From the NCBI GenBank assembly GCA_019242135.1, contig JAFAWC010000006.1:1-6295 (forward strand): a stretch of DNA of 6,295 nt, given 5' to 3'. A program made the position numbers and the translations under genes. The DNA comes from Mycobacteriaceae bacterium. Its GTDB lineage: Bacteria; Actinomycetota; Actinomycetes; Mycobacteriales; Mycobacteriaceae. Numbering within the stretch: position 1 is the first letter of the stretch; every line of letters starts with the position of its first letter. Below are positions 1-5,598 of the stretch, one piece after another. Below the pieces are notes generated by a model. It saw only the letters and a list, made by a program, of their open reading frames with translations. It did no database searches and was not told where the DNA came from.

Positions 1-92
1 CCGGGACCCGCGATGAGCTTCTTGACCTGTTTCTGGCTCTTACCGCAGAACGAGCACTTCAGCAGGTCACCGCCGTCTCCGATACGCGCCAT
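1..92 (-). CDS. clpX: ATP-dependent Clp protease ATP-binding subunit ClpX (N-terminal fragment)
   Basis: Only the first 30 codons lie in the window; the gene continues past the left edge. The product is the AAA+ unfoldase that recognises tagged proteins, unfolds them and feeds them into the ClpP chamber in the cytoplasm. The visible protein starts [20 protein letters not shown], the usual actinobacterial ClpX N-terminus. Cys13 and Cys16 (CSFC) are the first pair of the four-Cys zinc-binding domain that mediates dimerisation and adaptor binding; the second pair and the AAA+ core are outside. The ATG at 92-90 is preceded by purine-rich GGAAGTAGGATCC, so the start is well supported. It lies 242 bp downstream of clpP2 on the same strand and may have its own promoter. 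Identification is firm despite the short fragment. Confidence 0.95.
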
Positions 93-284
93 GGTGGTCG
101 GATCCTACTTCCTGTTCGCTGTCGTCGTCGCTGACTAGTGGTTCGTCTCGGGCGTCTGCCCCGACGCTACCCGCTCGATCGGCCGGGGTGCGACCCATCT
201 TGACGAATCGCGTCGGTGGTATTTCAGCGCGGGCGGCTGCTGCGCTTCAGGAAACATATCCCGGGATCGCGCCCGCGGGGCGGT

Positions 285-324
285 GTAACGCACGACCGTG
301 TCCTTGGCGTGTCGTCGCCGTTAC
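285..324 (-). terminator. Imperfect hairpin after clpP2, possible terminator
   Basis: Ten bases after the clpP2 stop codon the minus strand can fold into a stem with outer arms GTAACG/CGTTAC (319-324 with 285-290) and inner arms ACGAC/GTCGT (311-315 with 292-296). An asymmetric internal loop separates the two stems, and the terminal loop is 14 nt. There is no U-tract, so this is not a classical intrinsic terminator. It could be a weak terminator, an RNA-stabilising 3' stem or chance in GC-rich DNA. The rest of the 93-334 gap shows no gene that I can support. Confidence 0.3.
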
Positions 325-334
325 GCGCGCCGGG

Positions 335-970
335 TCACGCCGACTGTGTGGACAGCTTGCGGTACTCGAGCACGGTGTCGATGATCCCGTAGTCCTTGGC
401 TTCCTCGGCGGTGAGGATCTTGTCGCGGTCGGTGTCCTTGCGGATCACGTCGGCGTCCTTGCCGGTGTGGCGGGCCAGCGTGGTCTCCATCAGCTTGCGC
501 ATCCGCTCGATCTCGGCGGCCTGGATCTCCAGGTCGGAGAACTGGCCCTTGATGACCCCGGCCAGCGCCGGCTGGTGGATCAGCACCCGGGCGTTGGGCA
601 GCGCCATCCTCTTGCCGGGGGTGCCGGCGGCGAGCAACACCGCCGCGGCGGAGGCGGCCTGGCCCAGGCAGACGGTCTGGATGTCGGCGCGGACGTACTG
701 CATCGTGTCGTAGATCGCCATCAGCGAGGTGAACGAGCCGCCCGGCGAGTTGATGTACATCGTGATGTCGCGGTCGGGGTCCAACGACTCCAGCACCAGC
801 AGCTGGGCCATGATGTCGTTGGCCGACGCGTCGTCGACCTGCACGCCCAGGAAGATGATGCGTTCCTCGAACAGCTTGTTGTAGGGGTTGGACTCCTTGA
901 TGCCGAAGCTCGAGTGCTCGATGAACGACGGCAGGATGTAGCGCGCCTGCGGCGCGAGGTCGGGGTTCAT
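335..970 (-). CDS. clpP2: ATP-dependent Clp protease proteolytic subunit ClpP2
   Basis: This 211-residue serine peptidase subunit is one of the two ClpP paralogues that, in mycobacteria, form the mixed ClpP1P2 tetradecamer (one heptameric ring of each), served by ClpX and ClpC1. The catalytic triad is visible: Ser107 in GQAASAAA, His132 in IHQP and Asp183 in TDRD. The oxyanion-strand motif NSPGG is at 74-78. The N-terminus contains QAR at 8-10, the place where M. tuberculosis ClpP2 is reported to be cut (between Ala and Arg), so a propeptide of about 9 residues is inferred. The reading frame stays open far upstream, but the true start is the ATG at 970-968. It overlaps the clpP1 stop as ATGA and is preceded by GGAGCAGGA, a good Shine-Dalgarno sequence embedded in the clpP1 C-terminus. 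Translational coupling with clpP1 is likely. Confidence 0.97.
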   Translation of the reverse strand: MNPDLAPQARYILPSFIEHSSFGIKESNPYNKLFEERIIFLGVQVDDASANDIMAQLLVLESLDPDRDITMYINSPGGSFTSLMAIYDTMQYVRADIQTVCLGQAASAAAVLLAAGTPGKRMALPNARVLIHQPALAGVIKGQFSDLEIQAAEIERMRKLMETTLARHTGKDADVIRKDTDRDKILTAEEAKDYGIIDTVLEYRKLSTQSA

Positions 971-1578
971 TGGTCTAGTCCTGCTCCTGGTCCTGATCCG
1001 TTGACTTCGGCACGGGTGATGATGCGGTCGACGAAGCCGTAATCCAGCGCCTCCTGGGCGGTGAACCAGCGGTCGCGGTCGGAGTCGGCGATGATGCGCT
1101 CCAGCGTCTGACCGGTGAACTCGGCGTTGAGCCGGAACATCTCCTTTTTGATCAGCGCGAACTGCTCGGCCTGGATCGCGATGTCTGCGGCGCTGCCGGT
1201 GACGCCGCCCAGCGGCTGGTGCATGAGGATGCGGGCGTGCGGCAGCGCGTAGCGCTTGCCCTTGGTGCCGGCCGCCAACAGGAACTGGCCCATCGAGGCG
1301 GCCATGCCCATCGCGTAGGTCGCCACGTCGCACGGCGCCAGCACCATCGTGTCGTAGATCGCCATGCCCGCGCTGATGGAGCCGCCGGGTGAGTTGATGT
1401 AGAGGTGGATGTCCTTGGTCGGGTCCTCGGCGGCCAACAACAGGATCTGCGCGCACAACCGGTTCGCGATGTCGTCGTCGATCTGCGAGCCGAGGAAGAT
1501 GATGCGCTCGGTCAGCAACCGCTCGTAGACCGAATCCACGAGGTTGAGCCCCGGCGCGCTCGCACGCATGTCCGTCAC
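967..1578 (-). CDS. clpP1: ATP-dependent Clp protease proteolytic subunit ClpP1
   Basis: This is the first gene of the clpP1-clpP2 pair, encoding the other ring of the ClpP1P2 peptidase. From the GTG at 1578 it gives 203 residues with an intact triad: Ser95 in MAASMG, His120 in LMHQP and Asp169 in [16 protein letters not shown] is at 62-71. The N-terminus MTDMRAS matches the region where the M. tuberculosis protein is processed (Asp-Met bond). I chose 1578 because AGGTG lies 5 nt upstream and because the likely -10 hexamer (1615-1620) puts the transcription start near 1608. A GTG at 1611 in the same frame would add 11 residues, has no good ribosome site, and cannot be excluded if the mRNA starts there. 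The C-terminal Gly-rich stretch NGSGPGAG doubles as the coding DNA for the clpP2 ribosome site. A ClgR box upstream suggests stress-induced control. Confidence 0.95.
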   Translation of the reverse strand: MTDMRASAPGLNLVDSVYERLLTERIIFLGSQIDDDIANRLCAQILLLAAEDPTKDIHLYINSPGGSISAGMAIYDTMVLAPCDVATYAMGMAASMGQFLLAAGTKGKRYALPHARILMHQPLGGVTGSAADIAIQAEQFALIKKEMFRLNAEFTGQTLERIIADSDRDRWFTAQEALDYGFVDRIITRAEVNGSGPGAGLDQ

Positions 1579-1583
1579 CGCTA

Positions 1584-1595
1584 CACCTGCTTTCT
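1584..1595 (-). promoter_or_regulatory. Ribosome binding site deciding the clpP1 start
   Basis: AGAAAGCAGGTG on the minus strand ends 5 nt before the GTG at 1578-1576. This supports the shorter, 203-residue ClpP1 over the 214-residue reading from 1611, where the only purine-rich match (GGAG) lies more than 13 nt away. Confidence 0.6.
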
Positions 1596-1614
1596 GGCTG
1601 TCATTGCTCACCTG

Positions 1615-1620
1615 ACACTA
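1615..1620 (-). promoter_or_regulatory. Probable -10 hexamer of the clpP1P2 promoter
   Basis: TAGTGT on the minus strand fits the mycobacterial TANNNT -10 pattern. A start 7 nt downstream falls near A1608, giving a leader of about 30 nt before the GTG at 1578. No TTGACA-like -35 sits at the right spacing, as expected for an activator-dependent promoter, and the ClgR-type box is centred about 60 bp upstream of the inferred start. This is inferred from sequence only. Confidence 0.45.
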
Positions 1621-1632
1621 ACCAACTCCGCG

Positions 1633-1652
1633 CCTGTCGCACTCCCGACAGG
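1633..1652. repeat. Perfect 7-bp inverted repeat between tig and clpP1
   Basis: CCTGTCG (1633-1639) and CGACAGG (1646-1652) are perfect inverted arms around a 6-nt spacer. The element lies between the ClgR-type box and the putative -10 hexamer, about 20 nt after the tig stop. No U-tract follows on either strand. It could be a hairpin in tig read-through RNA that weakly terminates, or a second protein-binding site over the -35 region. Confidence 0.5.
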
Positions 1653-1658
1653 ATCCGG

Positions 1659-1676
1659 GTTCGCTCTCAGCGTTAT
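1659..1676 (-). promoter_or_regulatory. ClgR-type operator upstream of clpP1P2
   Basis: The minus strand reads ATAACGCTGAGAGCGAAC, which fits every position of the actinobacterial ClgR consensus as I recall it (WNNWCGCYNANRGCGWWS). ClgR is a small helix-turn-helix activator that induces clp genes during protein stress in Corynebacterium, Streptomyces and Mycobacterium. The box overlaps the TAA stop of tig (1675-1673) and is centred about 60 bp upstream of the predicted clpP1 transcription start, a sensible place for an activator. The regulator gene is not in the window. Confidence 0.75.
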
Positions 1677-3091
1677 TGGTCCTCGGGAGTTTCGTCGTCG
1701 GACGTTTCCTCTACTTCCTCTACTTCTTTTATTTCTTGTTCTTCTTGTTCTTCTTCTTGGGCTGCCTCCGGGCGGGGGCCGAAGAACTCCTCGGTGTCGA
1801 TGGTGTTGCCCGCGGTGTCCTTGACGGTCGCGCCGCGCACGACAACCGCCAGCGCCTTGCCCCGCCGCACGTCGGCGAACATCGCCGGCAGCTGGTTGTT
1901 CTCCTGCAGGAACTGCAGCAGTTGCTGGGGCTCGACGCCGTACTGGCGCGACTGCAGCACCAGCCGCTCGGTCAGATCGTCTTGGCCGACTTGGACCTCG
2001 AGTTCATCGGCGATCGCGTCGACCAGCAGCTGCGTCTTGATCGCCTTCTGTGCGTTCTCGCGCGCGTCGGCCTCGAACTCTTCGCGGCTGCTGCCCTGCT
2101 CGGCCAACGCTTCGGCGAAGCGATCCTCGTCGTGGTCGAGACCGTGCAGCGCGTTGTGCACGGTTTCGTCGACCTGCGCCTGCACGACCGCCTCCGGCAG
2201 CGGCACATCCACCTGCTCGACGAGCGCCTCGATCGCGGCGTCGCGGATCTTCTCGGCCTGCTGTATCCGCTTGCGCCGGTCGACCTGATCGGAAAGGCTG
2301 GCTTTCAGTTCATCGACGGTGTCGAATTCGCTTGCCAGCTGGGCGAAGTCGTCGTCGAGGTCGGGCAGCTCGCGGTCTTTGACCGAGTTCACCGTGACGG
2401 TCACCTGGGCAGCCTGGCCCGCGTGCCCGCCGGCGGCCAGCGTGGTGGTGAACACCCTGCTCTCCCCCGCCGCGAGCCCGACGATCGCGTCGTCGAGGCC
2501 CTCGACGAGCTGACCCGACCCCACCTCGTGGGACATCCCCTCGGACTGCGCGTCGGGAACCGGCTCGCCGTCGATCGAGGCCGACACGTCGATCGTGACG
2601 AAGTCGCCCTTCTGGGCGGGGCGCTGCACCGCGGTCAGCGTGCCGAAGCGGACTCGCAGCGACTCCAATTCGGTTTCCACGTCCTCGTCGGTGACGTCGA
2701 CCGGGTCGACGGTGATCGTGAGTGCTGTGAGGTCGGGCAGCTCGATCTTCGGCCGGACATCGACCTCCGCGGTGAACACCAGCTCGTCGCCGTCCTGCAT
2801 CTTGGTGATCTCGATCTCAGGCTGACCGATCGGCTGCACCTCCGAGGTCGTGACGGCCTGGCTGTAGCGGCTCGGCAGCGCGTCGTTGACGACCTGTTCG
2901 AGCACCGCCCCGCGACCGATGCGGGCCTCGAGCAGCTTCGCCGGCGCCTTGCCCGGCCGGAACCCGGGGAGGCGGACCTGCTCGGCCAGCTGCCTGTAGG
3001 CCCGGTCGAAGTCGGGCTGCAACTCGGCGAACGGCACCTCGACGTTGATCCGGACCCGGGTGGGACTGAGCTGCTCGACGGTGCTTTTCAC
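1673..3091 (-). CDS. tig: Trigger factor, ribosome-associated chaperone
   Basis: This 472-residue trigger factor docks on ribosomal protein L23 at the exit tunnel and shields nascent chains. The three-domain layout is clear. The N-terminal ribosome-binding domain (about 1-115) carries the signature GFRPGKAP at 43-50. An FKBP-like prolyl isomerase domain (about 155-240) begins near KGDFVTID and contains [11 protein letters not shown] long helical substrate-binding domain (about 250-425) follows. The last 30 residues are a Glu-rich low-complexity tail (444-472), common in actinobacterial Tig but written here in unusual codons (see the repeat entry). The GTG start at 3091-3089 has AGGAG 7 nt upstream (3099-3103). 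The gene begins 31 nt after the tRNA-Pro 3' end and is followed by clpP1P2 on the same strand, grouping folding with degradation. Confidence 0.97.
   Translation of the reverse strand: MKSTVEQLSPTRVRINVEVPFAELQPDFDRAYRQLAEQVRLPGFRPGKAPAKLLEARIGRGAVLEQVVNDALPSRYSQAVTTSEVQPIGQPEIEITKMQDGDELVFTAEVDVRPKIELPDLTALTITVDPVDVTDEDVETELESLRVRFGTLTAVQRPAQKGDFVTIDVSASIDGEPVPDAQSEGMSHEVGSGQLVEGLDDAIVGLAAGESRVFTTTLAAGGHAGQAAQVTVTVNSVKDRELPDLDDDFAQLASEFDTVDELKASLSDQVDRRKRIQQAEKIRDAAIEALVEQVDVPLPEAVVQAQVDETVHNALHGLDHDEDRFAEALAEQGSSREEFEADARENAQKAIKTQLLVDAIADELEVQVGQDDLTERLVLQSRQYGVEPQQLLQFLQENNQLPAMFADVRRGKALAVVVRGATVKDTAGNTIDTEEFFGPRPEAAQEEEQEEQEIKEVEEVEETSDDETPEDQ
1704..1760 (-). repeat. AT-richer GAA-type low-complexity tract encoding the Tig acidic tail
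   Basis: Within the tig 3' end the coding strand is almost all purine and contains two tandem 9-bp duplications: GAA-GAA-CAA twice, then GAA-GTA-GAG twice. The codons here (GAA, CAA, GTA, AAA and one ATA) are the A-ending forms that the rest of the gene largely avoids in favour of G- or C-ending codons. The reading frame is intact, so the tract adds to the acidic tail and does not break the gene. Replication slippage of short units is a plausible origin. Confidence 0.75.
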
Positions 3092-3120
3092 GTCCGGGCT
3101 CCTATCTATTTCGCGTCATG

Positions 3121-3199
<79 letters not shown>

Positions 3200-3215
3200 C
3201 GGGTGTGACCAGGCG

Positions 3216-3221
3216 ATCCTA
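3216..3221 (-). promoter_or_regulatory. Possible -10 hexamer for tRNA-Pro
   Basis: TAGGAT on the minus strand matches TANNNT. A start about 7 nt downstream would fall near 3209, some 10 nt before the mature tRNA 5' end at 3199. No convincing -35 is visible, so this remains tentative. Confidence 0.35.
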
Positions 3222-3260
3222 CGGCCTGGCGCGCAGCCGGCCACAGTCGGATTTCGCCGG

Positions 3261-3290
3261 TTGGCTTCGGCCGGAAAAGCACCGTACAGT
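3261..3290 (+). promoter_or_regulatory. Probable promoter of tRNA-Gly
   Basis: TTGGCT (3261-3266) and TACAGT (3285-3290) are separated by 18 bp and resemble housekeeping -35 and -10 boxes. The predicted start near 3297 leaves a short 5' leader of about 11 nt before the tRNA, suitable for RNase P trimming. Confidence 0.5.
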
Positions 3291-3307
3291 GCCCTCGTGC
3301 TGTCCCA

Positions 3308-3378
3308 GCGGGCGTAGCTCAGTGGTAGAGCCCTAGTCTTCCAAACTAGCAACGCGGGTTCGATTCCCGTCGCCCGCT
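3308..3378 (+). tRNA. tRNA-Gly (anticodon TCC)
   Basis: This is a 71-nt cloverleaf: acceptor GCGGGCG/CGCCCGC, D-stem GCTC/GAGC with loop AGTGGTA, anticodon stem CTAGT/ACTAG with loop CTTCCAA (anticodon TCC, reads GGA), a short variable region, and T-stem GCGGG/CCCGT with loop TTCGATT. The discriminator is T and CCA is not encoded, unlike the neighbouring tRNA-Pro. It is transcribed away from tRNA-Pro and ends 15 nt before the stop of the convergent secreted-protein gene. No terminator is evident in those 15 nt. Confidence 0.97.
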
Positions 3379-3393
3379 CTGAGTCTCGAGTCC

Positions 3394-3882
3394 CTACGCG
3401 CGCTCGGCCGTCATGTGCATGTCCACCGTGCCCTGGCACGGGCCGCTTTCGATGTCGGTGTGCAGCGTCCCGGACAGTGTGCCGTCGGGTTGCGGCGTGT
3501 AGCGCGCCTGGCCGCGGGCCGGAGCCCACTGAACCGTCCCATCGGGCATCATGCAGTCCCACTGAAAATCGCTGGCCTGCGTCCACGACGAGCCGTCCCA
3601 GGTGAATCGAACCGGTTGCGGGACGGTCGGGTTGCTCGGCGGCGGACCGCCGACGATCGTGGCGGTGCAGGTGCCGCCCGCACAGCTCGAGCTGAACACG
3701 TAGGTGCTGGTGTGCTGCTCCTCGGGATCACCGACCGCCATGCTGGTCCCGGTCTTCGGTCCCACGAGGAACGTGATCGCGTACGCGCCGTTCCAGGACG
3801 GGTCGGCCGACGCTGTCGGGCACAGCGCCAGCGCGACGCCCAGCTGCGCGGCGAACAGGCCCGCGAGACCGAGTCGGTTCAT
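3394..3882 (-). CDS. Small secreted protein of unknown function
   Basis: From the ATG at 3882 this encodes 162 residues. A clear Sec signal peptide is present: positive MNR start, hydrophobic core LGLAGLFAAQLGVALAL, and a signal peptidase I site after ASA at 24-26, giving a mature protein starting DPSWNG. Cys21 lies in the signal but LALC is a poor lipobox, so a lipoprotein is unlikely. The mature part of about 136 residues has four cysteines (67, 72, 110, 149), enough for two disulfides, and motifs GPKTGTSM, VRFTWDG, QWDCMMPDGT and DGTLSGTLHTD, suggesting a small beta-rich extracellular domain. It resembles uncharacterised mycobacterial exported proteins; I cannot assign a function. A GTG at 3906 would add 8 residues ahead of the signal. 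Neither start has a good ribosome site. Confidence 0.85.
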   Translation of the reverse strand: MNRLGLAGLFAAQLGVALALCPTASADPSWNGAYAITFLVGPKTGTSMAVGDPEEQHTSTYVFSSSCAGGTCTATIVGGPPPSNPTVPQPVRFTWDGSSWTQASDFQWDCMMPDGTVQWAPARGQARYTPQPDGTLSGTLHTDIESGPCQGTVDMHMTAERA

Positions 3883-3944
3883 CGGTAGTGAGTGTCGCAG
3901 AAGCACCGCTGGTTTTGTCGCGAAGGAACCGCATCCGGCGTCGG

Positions 3945-3950
3945 TAGGCT
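3945..3950 (+). promoter_or_regulatory. -10 hexamer of a probable leaderless promoter
   Basis: TAGGCT fits TANNNT and ends exactly 7 nt before the ATG at 3958, so transcription would start at or next to the A of the start codon. With no Shine-Dalgarno in that 7-nt gap, this is the standard layout of a mycobacterial leaderless mRNA. No good -35 is seen at 16-19 bp. Confidence 0.5.
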
Positions 3951-3957
3951 GGGCGTC

Positions 3958-4785
3958 ATGAATATGGCGCTGGTGCTGATCCTGGTGGTGGTGGTCGTGG
4001 CGATCGCGCTCGCGGTGATGAGCTCGTCGCGGGCCTCGCGCAACCGGACCGCCGCCTCGCTCGCCGATGCGAAAGCCGACGCGCGGCGGGTGATCGAGCG
4101 GCTCGGCGGTCAGGTGCTCAACCTCACCGGTAGCGACGACGCGTCAAAGCAGGCGCTGGCCGACGCGTCCGAGCGCTACACGGCGGCGTCCTCGCAGATC
4201 GACCAGGCCACCACCGTGCGGCAGGCGCAGTTGGCCAGGGAAAGCGCGCTGGAAGGCCTCTACTATGTGCGCGCCGCACGCCAGGCGATGGGCATGGATC
4301 CCGGCCCGGAGCTCGAATCGCTGGGCGGCCAGCGCTCGGCCGGCGCGGTGAGCGAGAACCGCAGCGTCGACTACGAAGGGCGCCAGATCCAGGCGTCGCC
4401 GACGCCGTCGGCGAGCACACCGAACTACTACCCGGGCGGCACCGTGGCCGGGCGCCCGGTGCCCGCGGGCTGGTACTCCGAGCCGTGGTGGAAGACCGCG
4501 CTGGTCGCCGGCGCCTGGGGCGTCGGCTCGGCGCTGCTGTTCGACACACTGTTCTCCGGGATGCACGGAATCGGCTACTCGGGGTTCGACAGCGGTTACG
4601 GCAGTGGGTATGACGCCGGTTTCGACGCCGGGCAGTACCAGGCCTTCGACGGTGGGCAGTACCAGGGCTTCGACGGCGGGCAGTATCCGGACAACAGCGG
4701 CTGGGACAGCGGCGTCGGGGACAGCAGCGGCTGGGGTGACTTCGGGGGCGATTTCGGCGGCGGCGACTTCGGCGGAGGCTTCTGA
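3958..4785 (+). CDS. Membrane-anchored protein with Gly/aromatic-rich tail, probably DUF1542 type
   Basis: This 275-residue protein has a clear layout. A transmembrane helix (about 4-21, MALVLILVVVVVAIALAV) is followed by positive residues Arg25, Arg28 and Arg30, so what follows is probably cytoplasmic. Residues 32-112 form an Ala-rich helical region (SLADAKADARRVIERLGG through ALEGLYYVRAARQAMG). A Pro/Ser linker and a conserved-looking block GRPVPAGWYSEPWWK (165-179) lead into a second hydrophobic stretch (about 180-200). The tail from 205 on is Gly, Asp, Phe, Tyr, Gln and Trp with short repeats, ending FGGGF. I recall similar mycobacterial proteins labelled DUF1542; that family label is from memory and function is unknown. 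The frame is open upstream to 3892, but the ATG at 3958 directly precedes the membrane helix and fits a leaderless start. It is divergent from the secreted-protein gene. Confidence 0.88.
   Translation: MNMALVLILVVVVVAIALAVMSSSRASRNRTAASLADAKADARRVIERLGGQVLNLTGSDDASKQALADASERYTAASSQIDQATTVRQAQLARESALEGLYYVRAARQAMGMDPGPELESLGGQRSAGAVSENRSVDYEGRQIQASPTPSASTPNYYPGGTVAGRPVPAGWYSEPWWKTALVAGAWGVGSALLFDTLFSGMHGIGYSGFDSGYGSGYDAGFDAGQYQAFDGGQYQGFDGGQYPDNSGWDSGVGDSSGWGDFGGDFGGGDFGGGF
4630..4677 (+). repeat. Two tandem 24-bp repeats in the Gly-rich tail
   Basis: Two in-frame 24-bp units (4630-4653 and 4654-4677) encode GQYQAFDG and GQYQGFDG. They differ at only two bases, and a third, diverged partial copy encoding GQYP begins at 4678. 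Similar Gly-Tyr-Asp and Gly-Phe-Asp units stand just before them. Length change by slippage or unequal recombination is likely between strains. Confidence 0.85.
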
Positions 4786-4789
4786 GTCG

Positions 4790-5596
4790 CTACGTCTGAC
4801 AGGTCGGGCACCAGAACACGTTGCGCCCTTCCAGGACTGCGGTCAGCACCGGTGTGCCGCACACGCGGCACGGATCACCGGCGCGACGGTACACATAGGT
4901 CCGCGGCCGGCCGGGCGCATACGACGGGGCGCCGCGGTCATGTTCGGGACGCACGACGTGGATCCGGCCGCGCCGGTACCCAATGCGCATCAACTGCACC
5001 AAATCGCCCCAGAGAGCTTCGAATTGGTCGTGGGTGAGCTGTATGCCGGGCCGCTGCGGGTTGATGCCGTGGCGGAACAGCAGCTCGCTGCGGTAGACGT
5101 TGCCGACACCCGCGATCACCGCCTGGTCCATCAACAAGGCACCAATCGGCCGCTGCGACTTGGCGATTCGCCGCCATGCCCGCTCCGGGTCGGCGTCGCG
5201 GTGCAGCGGGTCGGGGCCGAGTCGGGCCAGCACGGCGTCGACCTGCGCCTCGTCGAGCACCTCGCAGGCGGTCGGGCCGCGCAGGTCGGTGCCGAAGTCG
5301 GCGCCGACCATCCGCATGCGCACTTCGCCGACCGGACGCGGTTGGGATTGTTCGGGCGCCAGCTCCCAGTCGCTGAACGCCCCGTACAACCCGAGGTGAA
5401 CGTGCACGATCGGGCCGCCGGCATAGCGGTGAAAAAGATGCTTGCCGTACGCGCTGGCGCGCCGCAGCACCCGACCGTCGACGATCGCCGCGCCGTCGGC
5501 GAACCGGCCCTGCGGGCTGGACACCCGTACCGGTCGGCCACCGAACCTTCGTTGATGCAGCCGGGCCAGCCGGTGCAGCGTGTGACCTTCGGGCAC
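4790..5596 (-). CDS. nei: Fpg/Nei-family DNA glycosylase/AP lyase (Nei1-like)
   Basis: This 268-residue base-excision repair enzyme removes oxidised bases and cleaves the resulting abasic site. The start MPEGHTLHR gives, after Met removal, the catalytic N-terminal Pro followed by Glu, as in Nei (PEGH; Fpg usually has PELP). Lys52 in YGKHLF is the conserved minor catalytic lysine. The helix-two-turns-helix motif includes IAGVGNVYRSELLF (161-174). The C-terminal zinc finger is intact, with Cys243 and Cys246 (CRVC) and Cys263 and Cys266 (CPTC). The GTG start at 5596 lies 2 nt after the rpiB stop, so the two are almost certainly one transcript, the same pairing I recall for M. tuberculosis Rv2464c (nei1) and Rv2465c. 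Its stop lies 4 nt from the stop of the convergent membrane-protein gene. Confidence 0.94.
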   Translation of the reverse strand: MPEGHTLHRLARLHQRRFGGRPVRVSSPQGRFADGAAIVDGRVLRRASAYGKHLFHRYAGGPIVHVHLGLYGAFSDWELAPEQSQPRPVGEVRMRMVGADFGTDLRGPTACEVLDEAQVDAVLARLGPDPLHRDADPERAWRRIAKSQRPIGALLMDQAVIAGVGNVYRSELLFRHGINPQRPGIQLTHDQFEALWGDLVQLMRIGYRRGRIHVVRPEHDRGAPSYAPGRPRTYVYRRAGDPCRVCGTPVLTAVLEGRNVFWCPTCQT

Positions 5597-5598
5597 GT

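Noticed and set aside
102..107. TAGGAT on the minus strand just before clpX as a near-leaderless -10
   Set aside because: It would leave a leader of 0-3 nt, but the same bases form part of the purine-rich ribosome site GGAAGTAGGATCC. The two readings cannot be separated from sequence alone.
93..334. A ClgR-type operator in front of clpX
   Set aside because: I looked for CGC-N5-GCG. The nearest candidate is GTTCGCT near 115-121, but the spacing-matched GCG half is missing, so there is no full site.
188..1042. A 284-codon plus-strand open frame opposite clpP2
   Set aside because: It is a shadow of the clpP2 coding sequence with Gly/Arg/Val-rich translation and no family features.
3859..3900. 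A lipoprotein reading of the secreted protein (Cys21)
   Set aside because: The residues before the Cys are LAL and lack the small residue needed at -1, while an ASA signal peptidase I site follows directly.
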